From Amyelois transitella (taxonomy: Eukaryota; Arthropoda; Insecta; Lepidoptera; Pyralidae): a stretch of DNA of 64,000 nucleotides. The position numbers and the translations under genes are program-made. The stretch is taken from NCBI RefSeq assembly GCF_032362555.1, contig NC_083505.1, positions 6,191,501-6,255,500 of the forward strand, given 5' to 3'. The notes beneath the pieces are model-generated. The model was given only the letters and a program-made list of their open reading frames with translations, searched no databases and was not told where the DNA came from. How positions within the stretch are numbered: the stretch's first letter is position 1; each line of letters opens with the position of its first letter. Of the stretch, positions 10,490 through 24,700 are shown in pieces.

Positions 10490-11135
10490 CTATTTGACGC
10501 CCGCAACTCCGTTTGCGTGTTATTGGAAATACGAAGGTTAAGGTCATAAAATATATTTAAATTTTACAGAGTTGGCTTATACATCACATGAATCTACTTA
10601 CATCCAGATTTTCAATTTATTTTTTCGCCATTATAAAATTCTCATTAGATTGAATAACTTTTGTCAAGACGTCTTTTCCATAATTCGGTTGATTTAGGCT
10701 GGTATATTATGGTTTTGCATCAGGTGTTCCAGATCTTCGATTTTTATACGCTGACAGAAAATGCTTTTCAGGTCGAACATCATTTGTGAAGACGTCTTTT
10801 CCATAATTCGGATGATTTAGCTAGTCTATAAAGATTCTGTATCAGGTGTTCCAGATCTTCGATTTTTATACGCTAACAGAAAATGCTTATCAGGTTGAAC
10901 AACTTTTGTTAAGGCGTCATTTCGATATTTCCTGAAGTTTAGCTGAGTTGTTATGGTTCGATATCAGCTGCTCCAGATTACAAAATAAATTATACTCTAT
11001 ATGTTGGCCAAGTATAAGACCTATACAACAAAAAATTCATTAAAATCCGTTTAGTTGTTCCGGAGATTAGCGTGTACAAACAAACATACAAACAGACAGT
11101 CTTTTTTTTCAAATTCATGCTCGTTTGAAAATATA
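10490..11135 (-). mobile_element. Helitron-like/non-autonomous element, family B, with internal 123-bp tandem repeats
   Basis: The left end (CGCCCGCAACTCCGTTTGCG) and right end (CGGAGATTAGCGTGTACAAA) recur at 26.2-27.0 kb (opposite orientation) and at 61.9-63.5 kb. The best-preserved end, at 26973, is a GTTGC-GG-GCAAC hairpin followed by AACTAG and a T, which is Helitron-like. This copy holds three tandem units of about 122-123 bp, starting near 10661, 10784 and 10906. Confidence 0.5.
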
Positions 11136-12660
11136 CTCAGTGTACAGTCAATTTTTTTGCTGTTTTATTAGTATCTTGTTTCGCAGTCCATTTCTATTTA
11201 CCACCCGTATTCAAAATGTCTATTATTGTGAATATTATTATGATCGAATGGAAGTAGGTCTAAAGTCGTACTGTATTTCATATTCATAGAAATCATAAAT
11301 ACAATGAAATAAAATAAACTATAAATGTTAAATTCTATAATAAAAATAAATATGTCTTATTATAAATCTAATTATATTAAAGTAATATAATAATTATAAA
11401 TATAGAACGTATGACATGTTCGTAATATCTACGGATAGGTCAAACGGTCTTCGAAATCTAATAGCGCGCCCAAAAAGCTAGCCGCAATGCCCCTTTGAAT
11501 TGCAACACTTACTTTTTGGGCAAAGTATAGGTTTTTGATCGATTTAAATATGTAGGTACTGATAGTGAGGTGAGGTTTTAGACAACTTACGAGTATATAT
11601 AATGACACGTTAGATTTCAATTGATTACTTTTTTTTTGTATTATTGATTTATCTGATATGGAATTTTTTTAACGAAATTATAGGTATATAATATATATTA
11701 ATGAAAGCCAAATTATGTTGGATAAAAAATAAATAAAAATACAAAGAGTGTGAAAACTTTTATGCCGTGGACAAGTTATATTGAGGTACCTATCTCACTA
11801 GAGAGGGTGGGCAACAGCGGTAGTGTAGGCGAAATATGGAACAAGCAGTATGTGATTTACAAATTGCTTTATACATCATTTTGTAATGTTTTGAATCCGT
11901 TTCTGGTTTGTGCTACGTTCATGGTCTGCTCTGGGCATGGCAGAAAAATCATTCTTAGTCTTTTATCTGAAGGTCATCGGTCTGCAATACGTTTTCAAAT
12001 TTTACAGCGTTCGAAATTTCAGTTTATAACTTCTTACTTGTAGCTCTCTTGTCGATGCAATATCTGGGGTTCATTCTAGCAATAACATGTAAAACAATTA
12101 CCTCTTCTTTAAAATTTACATCTTAGAAATTAGCAAAGAAGTCTTCATTTTGAGTCGTCATTCTAACGTACGTTTTACGATCATCGTACGCCTGAGTAAG
12201 TGGACAGCACAGCGGCCTAGGGTAAGTTGTCAGCTTTTGTCGCGATTCTGATAAAAAAAAACATCGCAACTTCGCGAGACATCTCTCCTTCGCCAAAAAA
12301 CCGCAGACACCGCTAGGTATTGTTTACCAATTTTATGGTTGGCTGCCTTCTTGACACCAACCGTACTGTGAAGTATTCTATCAATTATCTTGCCCCAAGT
12401 AAATGACAATTCTGTTTTTGACAAGTTCTTTCGACCTAAGCTTCAAACTATCCAACAACGCAGCATAGCACCTTTAGACCCTTAAAACTCTGGCATTTAA
12501 TGGAAGCCTTCAGACGAGAAACTATTTTTAAAGTAGTTGGTTCCCTATCATCTGCTTGAAGCTGCTCCTCATGGTGAAACAGGTGATTCACAGCTGATGC
12601 GACGGGAGCCAGCAGAGGTGTAAGCGCCGTGGGCGAGCGGGGCGGGCGGGGAGCAGATTG
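11136..12660. other. Upstream flank of CDA1
   Basis: Mostly AT-rich. The last 70 bp are GC-rich (repeated GGGCGGG-like boxes about 12635-12655). I see no convincing gene here. Confidence 0.4.
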
Positions 12661-12667
12661 AGGCCAC

Positions 12668-12674
12668 TATTTAA
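12668..12674 (+). promoter_or_regulatory. TATA-like box of CDA1
   Basis: TATTTAA lies 46 bp upstream of the CDA1 start codon, downstream of a GC-rich stretch. If used, transcription would begin near 12698 and leave a very short 5' leader. This is a weak single-motif inference. Confidence 0.35.
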
Positions 12675-12713
12675 CCGCAAGACGGCCGCGCAACGACCTG
12701 TTGTGATCCCGTC

Positions 12714-15700
12714 ATGGCGCGCTACGCCCGTGTCGCTACTTTGGCCGCGTGTCTCTTATTCGCCTGCGGTGAGTCTTTACCTTTATCTTACCCATCCAGA
12801 CGCCTTCCATCTCGCGACGTCACGGGCGTCAGGGAATGCGACGTCACCATCGCCCACTTTTAATAACCCAGTGATTGCGTCAAACAGTGTCGCAGAAGTG
12901 AACAGTGAAGTGGTCCCGAGCCCAACGTATCGCGTCGCGAGATAGATCGTGTCTCCAAAAGTTTGCAAATTATTGCAGCTGACCAAGATCGCCTAGCATC
13001 GAACAATTAAAGGATCGGGACGGCGCGCCGCAAACGAGCGTTTCAAGGATGCCCAAACACACGTTGCCATTGGCAAGTATCCACTCTCATGCAAGTGTGC
13101 CGGTGTAGTGAAGTATTTTTTGTTCATGATTTTCAGAACTGTACAAAAATTCTTCCGGTGTTATAAAATCTATTGAAATTTGATAATTTGCCCTATTTAA
13201 TACATTAGAGTATAAATAGCATCATGAGAGTGTGATACTTTGCAATAACATATATATAGCTATGAAAATTTGTCTGGTAAAATAAAGTAGTTTATCAAGT
13301 CAATTTTCTCTAGTCTAGTTAATACATTGTTAACGTAGTTATTACATACTTCAAATATTATTACGAAACAGTCGAATTAATGAGCTAGCAATACAACTGT
13401 TTAGCACCTGCTGCGGCTGCTCGCTGCGGCCGTTGCGGTGGGACTTTCACATTCGCTGCGTGTTGCAGTGCGCCTGCGCTGCCGGTGACGTCACTGTCCT
13501 CAGACAAACTCAACTTATACTCAAAAATAGTGTATTTTCATACTTAATTCATAAAAAAATAATAACTTATGCCAGTACTTCCTAATCGAGATCATAAAGT
13601 TTGAAGTTGCCTTATCGGTTTTCACTGTACCTATATAGCTAGATTGATATACAACTTATATCAAATAACTTATATTGTACTTTAGTTATTTTATGATTAT
13701 GCATGTTACCACATAACAATATAACTAAACTAATAAACACATTGCAAAAAATGTGTTTGTACAAATTTTGGTTGGTTCAGTACCTATATGTAAACTCGTT
13801 CTAAAACTCAATTTCATAAATTATTTATAAACTGAACTTACACATACAATAATGACTATAAATCTTAAGGATAAAAAGATATATAGGGGTTTTGTTACTC
13901 AAAATGACAAGCGAATGATTGAGTGACTTATGGTTGTAGAACACCTACTCGTATACTGAACGTTTTGTTAACGTTAAATGTTCTAATTTTTTATCTTATA
14001 AAAAACTCTTTGAAAATGTCGGTCTCTGGCCGGTATCAGGGACCTTTGCCTAGAACGGTCAAGTAGAATCTAAGATTATCACAGGGTACGCGTACTGTAG
14101 CCGCTATTATAATAAAAAGTCGGTACATTCAGACTTCCAATGTTACTAATATCATATTTGTCACAGAGACTGACAAAACCTTCAGAAGTCCTTCCTTCTA
14201 GTCTTTTTTTCTGGAAATTTAAGTAAACGCAAGCGCAGTTGCGGTTAACAACTTGTCTTTAAAAGACAAAACTAATTTACTGACTGACAGACCGTTGGGT
14301 CTATAAGTTTAAAATTGGCAAGTAGATTCTTTATGTGGTCCAAGGGTCACCATAAGAGAATTTCGAGAAATTTCCACGGTAACGGAAATTAACGCGATTT
14401 TCAATTTACGCAGACAGCGCCGCGAGCGTATTTTAATAAGTCAGATGATCAATAGAGATGTCTATAGGGTAAATTAATATCTTAACATAATTTGAAACGT
14501 AGTCAAGGTCAATGTTAATCATTTTTATGTAAAACGCTTACAATAATAGAAACCAATCAATTATCAACTAATTAAGATTTCTGCTCAACTGACTGATTAT
14601 TTCGAAACAAATAATTTTATTTACGTACCTATTTGATTAAGGGTCGAGGACAATATTTTTTTCCACATTTATGATTACATAATCAACTTCTCCGCCTTTT
14701 CTAATAAACATAATAGGAAATAACAACCTTTTAGTTAATCATCATTTTGACGCAACCTTGTCGGTGTTTAGGATGTAACTAAAATAATCATTGAAATAAT
14801 TATGTTTATTAAGTTAGGATCAGCTTAAGCGAAGCTTTTATGAATAACCTAGTGTTTATAATTAAAAGATTCTAATCTAAACCACCTCATGGCCACTTAC
14901 ATGGTTTACATCATATTGAGAGCTTACTGAATTTATACATGAATTCTAAGCGCTCTCGTACTGCGTAAGCATAATAATTTTACAACACATCAACACAACA
15001 TAAGAAAACGGGAAAGTATAGACCCCACCATAACTTTTTCTAATAAATTACTTTCGATAGCCTCTTAGAATACTTATATTAATTAAGTACCTTTAAAAAA
15101 GACATATTTTTTTGAGATAAGGTTACTTTCATTTTACTTGATATTATATAGTAGATAGAGTATAGATAGTTATAGACTTTTTCAATATTTACAAATACAA
15201 CATTGCGTGAACGTTGCCCTGGTCTCACGAGACATTAGAATAGAAATATGTTTTTTTCTATGTAACAATAAAGATTTCAAATCTCATGATTGCAAATAAT
15301 GACAAAGAATAACAATAGACTCATATCTGTAGATGAGGCTACATAACCAAAGAAGATAAAATTGATTTTTAATCGCAGATAAAAGTGCCTTGCCCGGATT
15401 TAACACATAATACGAGCATTGTTTTAACGATACTTTATTAGGTAGATTTATCCAATTTTTTTACTTATTGCATTCTTGAGAAATTTGGACACAGTTTTTG
15501 CTAAATTTACCCGTTTCTTTCAGTAATGTTAAAAATACGTGTAATAAATACGAAAAATTAATTTACAGAATTTAAAGATCTTATCTCTGTATTATTCATA
15601 TTATTGTTTTATCATTGAATTTATTCCATATTTACCCAGTATAAGCTTTGTTCATAGGAACTTATGGATAGTTGAACTGTTGTTACGTTGAACTTATGGA

Positions 15701-18700
15701 TAGTTGAACTAGGTCTAGTCAATCTTTGTACAAAAAATATTAAAAATCTTTTCTATTTATAATAATTTTATATAATAGTTCGATATTAAAAGATTAACAT
15801 ACATACATACATACATATGATCACGTCTATATCCCTTGCGGGGTAGACAGAGCCAACAGTCTTGAAAAGACTGAATGGCCACGTTCAGCTATTTGGCTTA
15901 ATGATAGAACCGAGATTCAAATAGTGACAGGTTGCTAGCCCATCGCCTAAAAGAGGAATCCTAAGTTTATAAGCCTATCCCTTAGTCGCCTTTTACGACA
16001 TCCATGGGAAAGAGATGAAGTGGTCCTATTCTTTTTTTGTAATAGTGCCGGGAACCACACGGCACAGAAAAAGATTAATTTATTACTAATAACGGAAGGA
16101 AGTAAATAAGCAAGAACGAGTTGAACTTGATCAATTATAGCTTGTCACTTTGTGCTCGGGAAAGTCTGTGTTCGCTTGTGGCAGTATTGTGACAGTGTCA
16201 TTAGTCATGGTTTTTTAAAAATGTGTTGATGCACGAAATACAAAAATTTATTGCAGTTTTTAAATTAATGGCATAATTATGTCATTAATTTAAAAACATT
16301 CATATGATATAATAAAAAAAATATGTTGTTAATCCAACCATGCCGTGTGGTTCCAGGCACCAATACAAATAAGAATAGGACCACTCCATCTCTTTCCCAT
16401 GGATGTCGTAAAAGGCGACTAAGGGATAGGCTTATAAACTTGGGATTCTTCTTTTAGGCGATGGGCTAGCAACCTGTCACTATTTGAATCTCAATTCTAT
16501 CATTAAGCCAAATAGCTGAATGTGGCCATTTAGTCTTCAAGACTGTTGGCTCTGTCTACCCCGCATGGGATATGGACGTGACCATATGTATGTATGTTAA
16601 TCCAACCATACTCGTCTGGAGAGCAGCCAGGAGTACGCCTTTTGCTTAAAGGGAAGAACTACAGTACGTTCAAATAATATTATCGGTGTCGAATTAAAAC
16701 GATACAGTGCTTATAGTTATAGCCATTCTGCGCTATATTGCCTACCAATCGTTAAAAAATAAATTGTTTGCTAGCACGAAGCACTTTTTTATATTGAAAT
16801 TTCCCGAACATGTTCTACTCTAACTCAATACAATAAGGTTGCGCTAATATAACTATATAAATGTATTCAAACTTTTTATTGCATAAAAATCTATCACAGA
16901 GGCGTTATTAAATTCAATAAAATAGTCAGATACTTATGTTTGCAATAATTTTACGTAATTGTACTAACCATGGTACAAATGTGTCATCAAACAGTCCGGA
17001 AATTTCATAATCCCGTTATTGTTAAACGCAGCTTTTTAAAGGGAGCACGTCTAAAGAAGGAAAGTCGAAAGGTGGCTCTAAATATTCATGAGTTTGGTCT
17101 CATGTTTGGTATGCGAACAGCGCGCTCGGTCGACGGCCGCGCCCTGACAAGCCCGTAGCCTCCGCCGGCTTCGCTCGCGTGCCTTTAGACTTACGAATAA
17201 CGTAAACAACTAAGTCACTTTCAATGTCAAAAAACAAATTAATTTCGTCCAGATTTGTCTAAAAGGGCAAAGTTTCCATTAGCAAAGATTACGAACATAA
17301 ATAACAATTGCAATTGGTGTTTGAGCAACTGAAATTATCAATATCATTCAGGAATACTTAAGTCTGGTTACGAGTCTAATGTTACCAATGCTAAGATTTA
17401 TCTTATTAAAAAAACATGCTGTATTCACGAGGTGCTCTTTATAGGTAGTGGAGGGTACTCCAACACTAATAAATTGTATGAGCATATTCAAAACATACAT
17501 CACCAGGGTGTGCAAGGTCATTCTGAAATAGGCGTTTTATAATAGACGTAGTAACTATATTACATAATCTCAAGTACTCGTTCTTCTATTTTGCATTACA
17601 TGAATTAGGAATTATTACAAGATTACAACCTATATGAAAACACATAAAGGCTTTTGCTATAGAATACCAATGTTTTAATAAAACATAACTCCTTACACTT
17701 TAAATATAATTTTAGAAATATCATTCATACAAAAGACATCAACGCGTTGAGTGCTACGAAAGTCTACGAATTTATTTCAAAGTGATGTTTGTTCTGAAAT
17801 ATTTTCCTGATAAAATTGCACCACTACAATTTGTCATGTGATATGTAGGTAATACAATAATGAATGATTAACTTATAAATAAAGGTTTAAGCTTGAGAAC
17901 GAAGAGTAACCCGATCTTGTGAACACACGTGCTAGATCCGGGTCAAAGAGAACCAGTCTTTAATGTGCTTATTTATGATGTCATGGCTGTCGTTTGTTAT
18001 TCGTGAATCGATATGAGAGATGAATATCTAATTGTGTCTACTCTTTCTATGAAAGTATCATTCTTTGTCAATATAATTTAAGTGAAAAGGGTGTTCTTTT
18101 AATATTTTCTAAATAGTATAAAATATTTCCATATTGTACTTGCAAATATCGAGAACTACAGATCCATTTACGTAAATTAGGTATTCAAGTAGCAAGTTAA
18201 GACACGATTTTTTAAATTGTGATAATTTACACAACCAGTTTCAAGCAAGGCATATTTGTGTCGTTCTCAATTTATAGCGTATTATACAATAGTATCTGTA
18301 AGTAAAGTGATCGAACAATAAGACTAGGGCAATAAGTTCATGTGCAATACATTGGCATATCGTGTGCCAACTTGCCACGGCGGCTCCACCGCTCACTTAC
18401 CAACAAACCTGTTTGGCTTTCTTTCCATCGGTTATAAAAGAGAGTTGTGTAGATAAACATATGGTTTTGTATAATTAATTACCCATCATATAAATAAATA
18501 TCATCTTTAAATCTTACGGGGTAGATAGAGCCTAGATTCTCGAAAAGAATGACAGGCCACATTCAGCATTTATTCAACATTATTGCTAAAATCATATTTG
18601 TCTTGTACCATTTTATCAAAAGGTTAAGTAACTTGTATACACCTTTTCGCAATTCGCAAATACATGAGAAACAAGAAAGTCAGCTTGTACGTCATTATTT

Positions 18701-21700
18701 ATCTTTGTGCGGTCTTAGATATTTATCTATTAAAGTATTAGTAAGTTATAAAATATAGTGTCGTCAAGTACTAATTCCATGACCCTAGTTGAGTTCCTGT
18801 TGAGTTCGAGTTCATTTTGAGGTTAGCTCCTGCAATCTGTGTAATAATGTCTCAAATATTACATTAGAGGCAAAGTCAATAGTTTTGACAAGGTTTGAAG
18901 ACCACTAGTTGGATGCTTAGTCCAGATACCAGTCTCTTACAAACTGACATCTGATTTACATAAATATATACCTAATTTTAAGTTACAATGTTGGATTGTT
19001 ATGAAAATACTATAATAATAATTTTAGATTTGAATTTTGATGGCTCTTAATTATGTTGTCTATCTGTTTTAATTTTTAGCATAACTACAGTTTTATAAAT
19101 GTTTAACTTTCAATTAAAGATGTAAAATACTTTAGCAAAGATGATTCATAGTTAACCATAGGCACGTTATATAAATTAATGTAATTATCGTGAAAGGGAC
19201 GTTCTCAAGTCTCTTCAAGTCTCGTGTTGGTCGTAAGTGAAACAGTTAGATAATTACAGCGAGAGGTTTCCTCGTATTACGCGTGCCTGCGCTTGCGCCG
19301 CGAACCGTACTCACGACCTGCATCGGTTCTTACTAAATATTGCCTAAGCACGCCAAACTCAATTAGCAAAAACTATTGGCGCACTATGATAACACTGTAC
19401 ATAACTTTGTGGGAATGTAACTTCATTCACACTTGCTGTAGAAATAATTATGTCTTGATATGGTGCGAGACATTAGAATTTATTAGACTCTGGGCCATAT
19501 TTTTTTCCCCGTATTCCTTCAACAGATATAGTACTTAAATTCTTCGCGAATAATCTCAATCTATCATAAAATCCACTACTTTTATTAAACAACAATAGTG
19601 ATTAATAAGTATTTCATCAGCCGAGCACGAAGTCTTCAAATGTCATGCATAATATTATTCATTGAAGAGCATAGAAAGAGTCGTCCTTGTTGCTTGCCCA
19701 AGCGCTGACATTTCAAAGCGAGTCAAATGTCATATACACTCCGCACCTTTGGCATTTAGGTTCTGTATCCAACTGACATTTGTATCTAATGAGAAAAAAC
19801 TAAAGGATATAGAATACGGTAAAACACTGATTAAGTAATTTAATAAAAAATAGTTTTGATAGCGCAGATAAAAAAATTTTTAGAAGTTATATTTAACCTA
19901 AGATAAGTTAAATATAACTTCTACTACAGATTTTTTCTCATCTATTAGGTACATATTGGCATAATATATGGTCTTATCAGTTTATAACAAAAAAACTAGA
20001 AATATTTTATGACTTTATCTTTACGTTAAGTTTTTTGCAACGGCTTAATAATAATTATATGTATGTTTGTGTGCAGCAGTCGCCGATGGTCACCGATGGC
20101 GGCGACAGGCGGACGACTCGGTGAAGAAAGACGACAGCTTGGAGCAAGAGCTATGCAAGGACAAGGACGCGGGAGAGTGGTTCCGGCTGGTGGCAGGCGA
20201 GGGCGACAACTGTCGCGACGTCATCCAGTGCACTGCCTCGGTAACTACCACACTATTTACCTACTACGCACTTTATTTCCTATTCTCTCATCGTAACAAC
20301 TTTTGTAAGAGTGATTGATAGTTTCATAAAAACGAAAAATATATTTATCATATCCGCCAACCTTTTTCAGCAAGCTCGTTGTGTTTAGTTTACTGTTTAC
20401 CTTACCTCTAACTAAAAAGGAAACAATACTGCAGATAAATGCATATCTAACCATAGCAATGCACTTGGAATTGGATTTCATAAGCTCGTCACTACCTAAG
20501 AGCAGAAAGTATTGACGTCGATTACGAAGCACTAATAATCCTCCAAATCATGTTTCTCATAAATAGCAATAGATACATTTAAAACATAGGTTTAATACTC
20601 AGGTTTTTGGATCAAAAGTTAACACTATACTTATTAAAGTGCGCATCATATTCAAGCGAGAGGTACCGGGTTCACACCCTACCGGCATTCTCTTTATTAA
20701 AGGTTACATGCATTGCTTATTCCTGAAAATACTGGCACGTTTAGGCAACTGAATGTGTAAATAAATATGACCAGTTCCTAAGGTATTAGGGTCATGATGG
20801 TCAGATAACTGCTGCAATATTTTTTTTATTATTTGATCATAGCTTTTCTGCGGAACCCTTTACATACCGCTACCAGGACAAAAATACCAGAATGCTGACA
20901 ATATATAATAAAAAAAACCACATGTTACAGCCCGCCTTATGTTTTTATGTAACATATTTTTCATTTTATCGGCTCGCATTAAATATTTTATGCAATCTAA
21001 GGCACTTTCAATTTATTATTTAATAGAGACTTTGAGAGCCAGACATTAAAGTTAAATACTCTAATTTCCGATTACCTAATATGTATGGCCCATTTTCTAA
21101 AGCAAAAACTCCCATTACTCAAGTCTTTCCCCAGATTAACTATTACAACCAGCTCAGAAAGAGAAGCAGCTAAAATTGCCTTCAACTTAGATGACGATTA
21201 TTTTTGTTATTTTAAATACAATACTTTAGAGTCCAGCCTTGAGAATTCAGTTGCATTCCCGGTATTATCGTAACCACTAGAATTTCAACTTAATTTGTAT
21301 TCAAGGACTTACTTACTACTTAATTCTATCCATGTAAAGTTTCTTGTACGTTATCTGAATACTTCAATCAATAGCCTTAAAAAACATATTCCTTTAATTA
21401 ATGTCCTTTAATTTTTTTAATTAAAGGACATTAATTAAAAAAATAGATAGAAATATTTTTAGCCATGCCTAAATGACATAATTTTTTTTATAAGGGAATT
21501 CAAGCTATTAGATGCCCAGCTGGATTGTATTTCGACATCGAGAAACAGACCTGTGACTGGAAAGATGCAGTAAAGAACTGCAAACTGAAGAACAAGGAGC
21601 GCAAAGTGAAGCCTCTGTTGTATACAGAAGAGCCACTCTGCCAGGACGGCTACCTGGCCTGCGGAGACTCCACGTGTATTGAACGAGGACTCTTCTGTAA

Positions 21701-24700
21701 TGGAGAAAAAGACTGTGCTGATGGCTCTGATGAGAACTCTTGTGGTAAGATTTACGCAGTTTTGTATCTTATCGTACATTGCCTTGACAACCAATCGCCC
21801 CTCGATGTCCTAAACTTCACTCATCTAGTATGGTGACTTTAAAATTACTGACATCTACTAAATTTTCTTATATTTAATATATACCGAGTCGATATTTTTA
21901 CGATAAGTGTACGTGTACATATTAATGTGTGAACTTTATTTAGCTATAATATGCCACTGGACTTGAACGGTCAAATTTACAAATAAAAACGGGCTCTTGA
22001 GGCGTGACGAACAACCAGCCTGAAATGCCAATCACTTGGCCTAAAAAAACATCTCAATGCTATGTCGAAATACACGTTTAAGCAAATGGGGTGCTTATTT
22101 ATTTTGTTTGTCTTTGATTGAAAATGATTACATTTGCTATTTAATGATGCAATATTTTTTCTCAAAATTGTAAATTGAAATTTTGACGAAATGCACTTAA
22201 AACATAAAATTATGCAGACTTATAAATATGCAAATAGTAACCTGCTTAGTTTGTCATTTTAAAGGTGTAATAAATTGTGAAATGATAACTTAAGCACAAA
22301 ATCAAGTATTCTAAGATTTGTATATTTTGTACCTTGAATAAGTAAAGCCCACCGCGGTCATGTGTACTGTATTGTACATACATTTCATTGACGCTTTTGT
22401 CAGTTACATACATTGGCCTAAAATGCTAACCGGTGCTAGTACCCTGGTACCTTGGTAGGTAATAGTACCTTGAGGGATAACATCGTTAAGAAACTTGCTC
22501 TTTTATACTAAAAGTGTAATCATGATCCGTCTCAGTTTCATCCGTCATCTTCGTCAAAATTAAACTTTTTGCAGCGATAAAATCAACCATCTTTATATAC
22601 TTGTATCAAAAGTGAAATCCAAGTAGGTAGTGTCAGCTGTGAACGATTTGAGTGAGCGAAAGTACCCACACTGGTTCTGACTCTCGACTCGCCTGGGTAC
22701 ACGCCTCTGCATACGCGTCGAATGTCTATCGCTACCCAATGACAAATTATATCACAATCTACCATGAATTTCTCGTCCAAGCATATTTGAAATCGAGGAA
22801 ACCTAAATCGATGTTGAGTAATGACACAGTTTCGAAACTGTTTGAATAATTTCTGCATTTTGTTATTAAATATACAAGACTTCATAATAACATTTTACAA
22901 AAACACGATTATGAAAAATACAAAGGGCAAAATAGGAAAATTTTGACTGTTATTAAGGGCAAAATAGGAAAATTTAAACTGTTGTTATAATGTTTATTTA
23001 TATGCATGTAATTGTTTTAGATATTGACAACGACCCAAACAGGGCTCCCCCTTGCGATCCGTCTCAATGCGTCTTGCCCGACTGCTTCTGTTCAGAAGAC
23101 GGCACCGTCATCCCCGGAGATCTGCCCGCCAAAGACGTGCCACAGATGATCACTATAACTTTCGATGATGCCATCAACAACAATAATATTGAACTGTACA
23201 AAGAAATCTTCAATGGAAAACGTAAAAATCCCAACGGATGTGACATCAAAGCTACTTTCTTTATCTCGCACAAATATACAAACTATTCAGCTGTTCAGGA
23301 GACACATCGCAAAGGTCACGAAATAGCAGTGCACTCTATAACGTAAGTTTCTCTCAAGTATTACCTACTCTTCTTCCTGTAAGTTCCGTTAATGATATAA
23401 GTAATAGGCCATACTTCCATACTAATAATACTAAGAGGTAGTTTTATATTTACCCCACCGTATACCCAACCAATGGACCGATTTTGACGAAATTTGGCAC
23501 AGAAATAGAATAGTCCTTTAGAAGTAGCAGAGGCTTTTTTCTGAAAATTCTTACTGAAATGAGAAAAATAGGAAATTAACGCGGGCGGTGCAGTTCATAC
23601 CTAGTACCTTACATTTAAAGTAACCAGAGGCAATGTGATTGTAATTAGACTTGGATATATTATGAGTGTGCGAACTAAGTATACTTCTCACGTGAACTTA
23701 GATTTTTTTTAATACACTCCCATGAGAATTGCAAAGTTTCATTGCCCTTATTTAAGATTTAGAAGGTTTAGAATTGATTATGAGACCTTCAGGAAAGCAT
23801 TTAAAACCAAGTATACGTCTACTTACTGTCAATAAGTTTTTCTAGACCACACCAACTTATACAGCATTTTTTAATATTCATATTAGAAATTGGCTAACAA
23901 ATTATATTGTTTATGCAGGCACAATGATGATGAGCGTTTCTGGAGCAACGCTACGGTTGATGATTGGGGTAAGGAGATGGCAGGTATGAGGGTGATAATT
24001 GAGAAATTCTCCAACATCACCGATAACAGTGTGGTAGGTGTACGCGCTCCCTACCTCCGAGTGGGCGGTAACAACCAGTTCACTATGATGGAGGAGCAGG
24101 CCTTCCTTTATGACAGCACTATTACAGCACCGCTTTCAAACCCGCCCCTATGGCCCTATACCATGTATTTTAGAATGCCTCATCGCTGTCATGGAAACTT
24201 GCAGAGCTGTCCGACGCGAAGCCATGCAGTATGGGAAATGGTTATGAATGAACTTGATCGTCGTGAAGATCCCACAAATGATGAATATCTTCCTGGATGT
24301 GCTATGGTTGACTCATGCTCTAATATTTTAACGGGAGATCAGTTCTACAACTTCTTAAATCATAACTTCGACCGTCATTATGAACAAAACCGCGCACCTT
24401 TAGGTTTATACTTCCATGCTGCATGGTTGAAAAATAACCCTGAATTCTTGGAAGCCTTCACGTATTGGATCGAAGAAATCCTTCAAAATCACAATGACGT
24501 ATATTTCGTTACCATGACACAAGTAATTCAATGGATTCAAAATCCTCGCACTATAACTGAAGCGAAAAACTTTGAGCCATGGAGAGAAAAGTGCGCCGTT
24601 GAAGGAATCCCCGCCTGTTGGGTGCCGCACTCTTGCAAACTCACATCCAAAGAGGTCCCCGGAGAGACCATTAACCTGCAAACGTGTTTGAGATGCCCCG

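Larger units (their letters stand above)
12769..20076 (+). other. CDA1 intron 1 (7.3 kb)
   Basis: The donor GTGAGT follows the signal-peptide exon. The acceptor is the tandem CAGCAG at 20074-20079. The intron holds a GC-rich patch with a GTGACGTCAC palindrome (13485-13494), two facing SINEs (15.8-16.6 kb), a SINE fragment near 18.5 kb and a hairpin at 19881-19923. Long first introns often carry enhancers, but I cannot show that here. Confidence 0.8.

Noticed and set aside
12658-12945. 95-codon frame overlapping CDA1 exon 1
   Set aside because: Different frame from the signal peptide and runs into the intron; the spliced CDA1 model explains this DNA.
15657-15710. Repeated GAACTTATGGATAGTTGAAC
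   Set aside because: A simple two-copy local duplication in intron sequence, too small to interpret.
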